Positions 57,421 to 64,000 of a stretch of 64,000 nucleotides of DNA are shown here, piece by piece. Position 1 is the first letter of the stretch. Every line of letters starts with the position of its first letter. Under the pieces are notes generated by a model. That model did not search any database and was not told where the DNA came from. It saw only the letters and a program-made list of their open reading frames with translations. The position numbers and the translations under genes are program-made. The stretch lies in the NCBI GenBank assembly GCA_021292105.1, contig CM037860.1, positions 16,386,698-16,450,697 of the forward strand, given 5' to 3'. The stretch is from Anadara kagoshimensis. Taxonomy: Eukaryota > Mollusca > Bivalvia > Arcoida > Arcidae.

Positions 57421-58055
57421 TACATGCTTGCTTGAGGAAACATATAGCAGACTGCAACATTATCGGCGTGCTTGCTTGAGCAAACATATACATGTAGTTG
57501 ATTACAAAATGATCGTTCTGCTTGCTTGCGTTACCATCACGCTTATTAAAGCATAGTTGGCATGGTTGCGTAAGTTACATAAAGTTTGTGACAGTTTGAG
57601 ATGAAACAAACCCACCACCATGATTGACATACTTGCTAGAATTTCATAAAGATGATTACAGCATAGTCGACGAGCTGCTTGTTTAAGGTGACACAAAGCT
57701 GATTATAACATGACCGATGTGCTTACTTGAGTTGTAAAAAGCTGATTGCAGCATGGTCGATATGCTGTTTTGAGTAACATAAAGTTGTTTGCAGCATGGC
57801 CGACTTGTATGTTTGAGATGACACAAAACTGATTACAGCCTGGTCGACATGCTTGCTTGAGTTACATAAAGTTGATCGCAGCATGGTCCACATGCTTGCC
57901 TTAGATGACACAAAACTTATTACAGCATGGTTGACATTCTTGCTTGAGTTACACAAAGTTGATTACAGCGTTGTCGACGTGCTTGCTTGAGTTACATAAA
58001 GTTGATTACAGCATGGTCGACATGCTTGCTTGAGTTACATAAAGTTAATTATAAC
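57421..58055. repeat. 43-bp minisatellite, about 15 units
   Basis: Unit: GCTTGCTTGAGTTACATAAA followed by GTTGATTACAGCATGGTCGA and CAT. In the right-hand part units alternate between GAGTTACATAAAGTTGAT and GAGATGACACAAAACTGAT versions, suggesting an 86-bp higher-order unit. The left end is more decayed. Confidence 0.85.
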
Positions 58056-58260
58056 ATGGTTCGAACCAATGACCTCCCTCATATGAAGCGAGCATTCTAC
58101 TAACTGAACAACAGTAGTATTCACTTAGAAAATCTTCCGTTAATAGTGTGTTAAATGGGTGAACATATAGTTTACATATCTTCACTAAACTCGTAAATAA
58201 AAAATATTATCGATCATGTGTATGTTCTGGTATCATTTTGGATATAAAAAGAATCTATAA

Positions 58261-58354
58261 CGAGTTCCACAATGAGATAAGGAAATTCCAGTCGAGTGGT
58301 CAGAAAATATCTGACCACGAGATTAGAATTTCCTTATCTCGGTCTGGAACGAGT
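58261..58354. repeat. Near-perfect foldback hairpin
   Basis: GAGATAAGGAAATTC (58274-58288) pairs with GAATTTCCTTATCTC (58326-58340), and GTGGTCAGA (58296-58304) pairs with TCTGACCAC (58310-58318), leaving a five-base loop. Outer bases GTTCCA / TGGAAC also pair. The arms total over 30 bp with only a short internal mismatch. Confidence 0.85.
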
Positions 58355-58549
58355 GATTGATTATTTTTCTCGCATATACATTCTAATTGAAGCCTAAAGA
58401 CATTGACATTTGCTATTACAAAACAAAGATTTTGCTAGAGGATGAATACAAGTATGACGCAATATTGGAACGTCACTCGGAGCAGAAATGTGGACCTACG
58501 CGATAACAAATAACAACAAAATACATTTTCTTTTTAGATAACCTGCCCT

Positions 58550-60180
58550 AAAGGCCAAGTGAGCTTTTGCCATCACTTGGCGTCCGTCGTCCGTCAGTCC
58601 GTCCGCCCGTAAACTTTTCACATTTTGGCTATCTCCTCTGAAACCCCTGAACCAATTTTAACCAAACTTTACAGGAATGATGTATGAAAAGTCCTTTACT
58701 TTAATTGCCAAAATTTTTCTTATCTGCCTTAAAACATGGCCGCCAGCGCAGAAGATAGTTTAACATTGGACCCTATGGGAAAAACGAATTTTTGGCTATC
58801 TCCTCAGAAATGACTGAAGCGAATTTAACCAAACTTTACAGAAATGATGTATAGAAGGTCCTTTACTTAGATTGCCAAAATTGTTCTGATCCGCCAAAAA
58901 ACATGGCCGCCAGCGCAGAAGATAGTTTAACATTGAACCCTATGGGAAAAGCATATATATGCTATCTCCTCTGAAGCTAGTGAAGCAAATTGAACCAAAC
59001 TTTACAGGAATGATGTATAGAAGGTCCTTTACATAGATTGCCAAAATTTTTCTGATTGGCCAAAAAACATGGCTGCCAGCGCAAAAGATAGTTTCACATT
59101 GGACCCTATGGGAAAAACGCATTTTTGACTATGTCCTCAGAAATGACTGAAGCAAATTTAACCAAACTTTACAGAAATGGTGTATAGAAGGTCCTTTACA
59201 TAGATTGCCAAAAAAGATGGCTGCCAGCGGAGAACATAGTTTCACATTGGACCCTATGGGAAAAGCATATATATGCTATCTCCTCTGAAGCTAGTGAAGC
59301 AAATTGAACCAAACTTTACAGGAATGATGTATAGAAGGTCCTTTACATAGATTGCCAAAATTTTTCTGATTGGCCAAAAAACATGGCTGCCAGCGCAAAA
59401 GATACTTTCACATTGGACCCTATGGGAAAAACGCATTTTTGACTATGTCCTCAGAAATGACTGAAGCAAATTGAATCAAACTTTACAGGAATGATGTATA
59501 GAAGGTCCTTTACATAGATTGCCAAAATTTTTCTGATCTGCCATAAAACATGGCTGTCAGCGGAGAACACTGTTTCACATTGGACCCTATGGGAAAAGCA
59601 TACATTTGCTATTTCCTTTGAAGCTAATAAAGCAAATTGAATCAAACTTTACAGGAATGATGTATGGATAATTCTTTACTTAGATTGCCGAAATTTTTCA
59701 GATCCGCCTAAAACATTGCCGTAATACAGAACATAGTTTAACATTGGACCCTATGGGAAAAGCATATATTTGCTATTTCCTCTGAAGCTACTGAAGCAAA
59801 TTGAACCAAACTTTACAGAAATGATGTATGAAAGGTCCTTTACTTAGATTGTGGACATTTTTTTGATCCGCCAAAAAAGATGGCTGCCAGCACAGAACAT
59901 AGTTTAACCCTATTTGAATAGCATATATTTGCTATCTCCTCTAAAGTTACTGAAGCAAATTGAACTAAACTTTATGAGAATGATGTATGGAAGGTCCTTT
60001 ACTTAGATTGACAATTTTTTTTCGATCTGCCAAAAAACATGGCCGCCAGCATAGGACATAGTTTAACTTTGGACCCTATGGCAAAAGCATTTATTGGCTA
60101 TTTCCTCTGAAGCTACTGAAGCAAATTGAACCAAACTTTACAAAAATGATGCATGGAAGGTTCTTTACGTAGATTGCCAA
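58550..60180. repeat. 166-bp satellite array, about 9-10 units
   Basis: The anchor CCCTATGGGA recurs at 58771, 58938, 59104, 59252, 59418, 59585 and 59749, with decayed forms near 59908 and 60074, mostly 164-167 apart. Unit blocks: GCTATCTCCTCTGAA, AACCAAACTTTACAGGAATG, GAAGGTCCTTTACATAGATT and ACATGGCCGCCAGCGCAGAA. The left flank has GGCGTCCGTCGTCCGTCAGT. Repeated minus-strand 60-codon frames are by-products of the repeat, not genes. Confidence 0.88.
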
Positions 60181-61307
60181 GATAATCACCAAAATCACAC
60201 CCTTAAACTATACAAAGAAAAACATGTCATGTTTAAAACTAAAAAAGCGTGAAATGGCCATGTAGCAAACTCTTTGTGTGTAAAATGTTGAAAAATTGTG
60301 TATTAGATGGGAATATCATGTGGGATCCCAGGTATGCCCTACCCTATTTGATTTCATTTTCATTTTCCTATCGATGCCGTTTGAGAAGTTTTTTTACAAA
60401 GTTATTATATTATAAGTTAATAAATCATGGTATAAAAATGCCTATGCAAATTCAATGCAAAATCATCTTTCTAAATAAAAGCAGATTGTGAGAAAGTGCT
60501 CCTGAATTAGGAGGAGTGTCTGTTGTAGTCAATAATGGTTCTGCAATTAATCAGCTGGTTTCAACGGCTAGTCTGTTTTAATTTGGCTTCATAATACAAC
60601 AACAGTTGTTTATAAATAAATAATTCCTTTAAGTTTGCACTGGTTATTTTCATATTCAGTTTTTCAGATCTGTTTTGGCACATTTTTTAAATATAAAATA
60701 ACTGTGAGACTTGTATTTATTTTGGAAATTAGTGTACTTGTTCTACATGAATGGTAAACATAGTAATTGAGGCTTAAGTCAAGAATAATTTAATTATATT
60801 GGGATGTCATCAACTAAATATCAAGAACCGGAAATATTTACATTTGCAGTGCGCCCTTGCAAATAAGAAGATTCTTTAGCGTGTCACACCAACGGTGACA
60901 TGGGACCTCGGTTTTTTAGGTCTCTTCTGAACAAACCGCGAACTACATTTCTACATACCGAATGGTTGGTGGAGAAGGGTGGGGGGTAGTCATTATCTTA
61001 AGTCTTGTTTACCTGTCAAGAGCTGCTTCGAATCTCCGACCTCCAACATAATAAAATGGTTGTTAAATAATGTTGTAAAATACCGTCAAGTAACCTAAAC
61101 CAGTCTTGTTCAAAGTATGCCAAGATGCGTGGAAGTAGTGAATATGAAACAGCAGTTACTTTTTATATTACTGATGTTAAGTGTAAAATATTTGTATCTT
61201 AATTGCTATTTTTATTAAGTGACCTTAGCAACACATTATAATACATGTGAATGAATTACTTTGCATTAATTAATTTTACTTTTTATTTATATAGAAATTG
61301 TAGAATA
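60181..61307. other. Upstream intergenic stretch, nothing recognised
   Basis: AT-rich after the satellite array ends; no gene, RNA gene or known repeat family is visible. Confidence 0.6.
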
Positions 61308-61385
61308 TGAGATCTCGCATCGGCCCAAGACATCTATATAACCGAAGGACATTTTTATGGATGTTGGGCCGATACCAGATGTGTA
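61308..61385. repeat. Imperfect hairpin (CATCGGCCCA arms)
   Basis: CATCGGCCCAAGACATC and GGATGTTGGGCCGATA are near-complementary around a loop of about 30 bases. It could be the remnant of a short palindromic element. Confidence 0.5.
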
Positions 61386-61714
61386 TGGTATTGAGCAGTC
61401 ATGTCATAATAATCTAATTATCATATATATAAGACGATAACTTATCTTGCGTCATTGGATACATTGTTACAAAATATATAATATCATCTTTTGTCTTGAA
61501 GTGTTTTTGTTGGTCATATCTTGCACAAACATAGTGTCAGACCTATCACCACTCCTCTTTTCTTTTATTCCGTCAAGTTTTAGAATTTGATCTCCAAGTG
61601 ACTGCAATATCTATCCCCTAAATCAATGGTTGACGATTCTATAGAGACAGAATGAATAGCTATACAAACCGAAAAGGTATATGTAATTTTCCTTGAATCA
61701 TATTCTAAATAAAT

Positions 61715-61968
61715 ATGGTGTCTCTGTATCCAAAATTATCCTAGATATGTTTAACGTTCCGTAGTTAAATGTTCCTTTCATTCTCAATTTCGCACCCATT
61801 CTGCGCATGACGAGTGTAGCTAGCTACACAAAATGAGCTTAGCCTTCCGGAGCACCACGCCTTATTTCCCTGGTGGAAGCTCACATGTTTAATTTAATTT
61901 CCCAGTTTTCAAACTTTTTACTTTGCTTGTAGGGTTGTGATTTGGAAATGGTCTGCTATGTTTGTGTT
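61715..61968 (+). repeat. Family A tail
   Basis: GTGTCTCTGTATCCAAAATT, TTCCTTTCATTCTCAATTTC, GTGTAGCTAGCTACACAAAA, CCTTCCGGAGCACCACGCC, CTGGTGGAAGCTCACATG and ACTTTTTACTTTGCTTGTAG in order. Confidence 0.7.
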
Positions 61969-62089
61969 TGGTCATAAAGACGCATTAAGCTTTTGTTGAC
62001 CAGGGTTTGTTCACCAAAGATGCCGATTTAGGCATTTGGGTGTGATAGAAGAGATGCGGTTTAGATATCACACTCCATCTCTCGTATCA

Positions 62090-62115
62090 TGTGTGTGTGT
62101 GTGTGGTGTGTGTGT
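62090..62115 (+). repeat. Short (GT)n tract
   Basis: About 26 bases of GT with one interruption. Confidence 0.9.
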
Positions 62116-62869
62116 AAATTATGACACACCAAGCAAACAAGAAGAGACAAAAATGTCCTATTTTGGACAGGCGATGTAATAAATTCTCATTGATGTTGTT
62201 TTCTGTCTATTAAATGGCTTAACCAACTCAGTTAGTTATTTTACAATTAATGCTCCATTTAACTTCTTCACTTTATATTGGATTCACTGATGTTCACCAA
62301 TGCGATGGGAACACCATTTTAATTTTTGAAAAATGAAAATAAAATTACACATATCTCGTTCTGTCTTCTTTATGTGCCCTAGCCTATATAGATCATTTTA
62401 TTTTTCCTCATAAACATATAAATGCGGTTTTTCTTGGTCTTATTTTGACATTGCGTAAGTTCAAAATTTGTCGATAATGAAATTATGCAAATAAAACAAT
62501 AACACCAATTGGTATCACAGTTTATAAACCCCCGGCTTTGGATAGGCACTGAGGTATGTCCTAATGTGTATAACATAATCAAACAACATGGCTGACATGG
62601 GTAAGATATTTTATCGTGACGTCACAACATATAAGACCGTACCATACACAATACAACAGCGCACTATACATAAGTGTACCACAAATGATATTACATTACA
62701 ATGTAGAAGGTCTCAACCATTCCATTACTTTTAAAACCAGTGGCCCGTACTTATTTAAATTTTTATTTCTTTGAATTCATAAGTCGAATAATATATTGCT
62801 AATTAAGAGAGCTAGGTACGATAATCATTTCGGAAACAAATCACGTTGCTTACAAATAAAGTGTTGACT

Positions 62870-63142
62870 CTGGGCTATTGCAAGTCAAGGTTTTTCAAAG
62901 ACTTCAGAGGTATTTATGACCATCATCGCAATATTGTTGATATGTTTGATGTCTCCATATCCAAAATAACAATCGATATATAATTCCATCTTTATGATTC
63001 CACGCATAGTAGATGTAGCAAGTTACATGTAGGCAGGCGTATACCTGTTGGAAGTGTCAACTTAATTTTTCAGTTTTCAAAGTTTTTATTTTGCTCATGG
63101 GATTCTGATTTGAACATGGGCTAGTATATTTGTGTTTGACCG
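62870..63142 (+). repeat. Family A copy with short RT remnant
   Basis: GGGCTATTGCAAGTCAAGG and CATCATCGCAATATTGTTGA are decayed RT-end DNA. The tail follows (ATATAATTCCATCTTTATGA, TTGGAAGTGTCAACTTAATT, TTTTATTTTGCTCATGGGAT). Confidence 0.55.
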
Positions 63143-63909
63143 AATAAGTAAGCCTGGCCGTTACGCAGGGGTTAACTAGTCAAGACTGTTTGTTGTTTCA
63201 ATAAGGGAAGTGCATACTAGGCTTATTGAGCAATGTAAGGCACACCTTGCATTAAAATCAAGTTTCAAATATGTGTAAATGAACACTTCAGAGCGTTAAT
63301 TTGTTTTCTGTTTGCTAAAAGTAATCAAACCATAACACTTAATACAATTTAATCATTGTCCTAAATTTGGAATATCCAGTGTTCTGTCTCATGTGCTTTT
63401 GTTTCGTGCATATTCGTATGCCTTTATTTCAGAACTGACGAGTCCTCTGTTCCATTCCCGTCCGCGGAACCGTGGCAAGGGCTAAGAAAAGGAAATAGAT
63501 TAAGAGTATGTATGAATTGGCTTTATTACTTGCATGCTGTATTCAGTTGATGGAGAGTGATAAGTCAGATTTTATTTAACTGAAGGTAAGCGGTGAAATT
63601 TACTTTTAGTAAATGAGAGAATAGAGTTTTGCGGTCCACTAATTTCACTTATATAGAGCGGTCAGTTCATCGAGGAAACACCGACCTTTGAAAACAAAAT
63701 GGCAAACTTTATTATACTTTGGTCTGTCCGAGTGGGATTAGAACCCAGGCAATGAGATACAAAACAATCTAAAGGACCTATGCCGCAAGATCAATCATTA
63801 GTTCGTTTCCGCTGAAACCGGAAGAAAACTATAGGTTTTTCTCGGTCTTACTGTTTCTTCCTTCGTCTGTTAAAAACAGTTTTCTGTACTTTTTTTCTTT
63901 ATTTATTGA

Positions 63910-64000
63910 TTACATATTATACCAGTTATAATTTTACAGCACTAGACGGTCGTTTTGGAATACAATTCCTCATCGGTAGTGCATAGACCAAAATTATGAA
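63910..64000 (-). mobile_element. Family B repeat cut by the window end
   Basis: Minus strand carries TTTTGGTCTATGCACTACCG, ATGAGGAATTGTATTCC and ACGACCGTCTAGTGCTGTAA. CTGATGA is CCGATGA and GAA is AAA, so two core residues are lost. Continues past 64000. Confidence 0.6.

Noticed and set aside
58940-59645. Repeated 60-64 codon minus-strand frames
   Set aside because: They are by-products of the 166-bp satellite; the periodic DNA explains their similarity.
63431-63480. CTGACGAG resembling a hammerhead core
   Set aside because: No stem II followed by GAA and no matching stem I, unlike the family B copies.
1-64000. Bacterial-style operons, CRISPR arrays, ribosomal RNA genes
   Set aside because: None seen; the tandem arrays lack spacer structure and the gene organisation is eukaryotic.

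Overview
The window is eukaryotic, AT-rich and intron-rich, and most likely comes from a bivalve mollusc or a close lophotrochozoan relative. The evidence is GT-AG introns, a long secreted thrombospondin-repeat gene, a dense load of short interspersed repeats of types I associate with bivalve genomes (a SINE with an ATCA-type tail, a tRNA-derived SINE, fragments of a reverse-transcriptase element, hammerhead-bearing repeats) and several minisatellite arrays. The species assignment is inference from repeat and domain style only.

One protein-coding gene is supported. It is on the minus strand, start codon at 56346 and stop at 23171, with 27 coding exons that I could join with consistent splice phases into one reading frame of about 1,609 codons. 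The predicted protein is secreted: signal peptide, PAN/apple-like domain (exon 1), EGF (exon 2), two TSP1 repeats (exons 3-4), one SRCR domain split over exons 5-6, eighteen further TSP1 repeats (exons 7-24), and a C-terminal fibrinogen-like module of the CASPR/contactin-associated type (exons 25-27). Sixteen consecutive TSP1 exons (8-23) are each exactly 165 nt and phase 1-1, a textbook tandem exon amplification. No transmembrane segment follows, so the product is probably an extracellular matrix, mucus or humoral adhesion/recognition protein.

Region by region: 1-23170 is gene-poor and made of degenerate repeats, including many copies of one reverse-transcriptase-derived family (here 'family A', best coding remnant 217-717), a 72-79 bp tandem array (11.6-12.2 kb) and a tRNA-derived SINE (13.8-14.1 kb). 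23171-56346 is the gene; its largest intron (26212-34193) contains a candidate 4.7 kb element bounded by a perfect 15-bp inverted repeat. 56347-64000 is upstream intergenic DNA with a small inverted-repeat element, a 43-bp minisatellite, a near-perfect foldback hairpin, a 166-bp satellite array and more family A copies.

The most striking non-coding signal is a dispersed repeat of about 200 bp ('family B') whose centre matches a type I hammerhead ribozyme: CTGATGA core, short stem II, GAA, tiny stem III, GTC cleavage site and a six-base-pair stem I. At least nine copies lie in both orientations inside and outside the gene. The copy at 21461-21504 keeps every core nucleotide; the intragenic copies are broken. 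This resembles hammerhead-bearing retrozymes and Penelope-like elements known from metazoan genomes.
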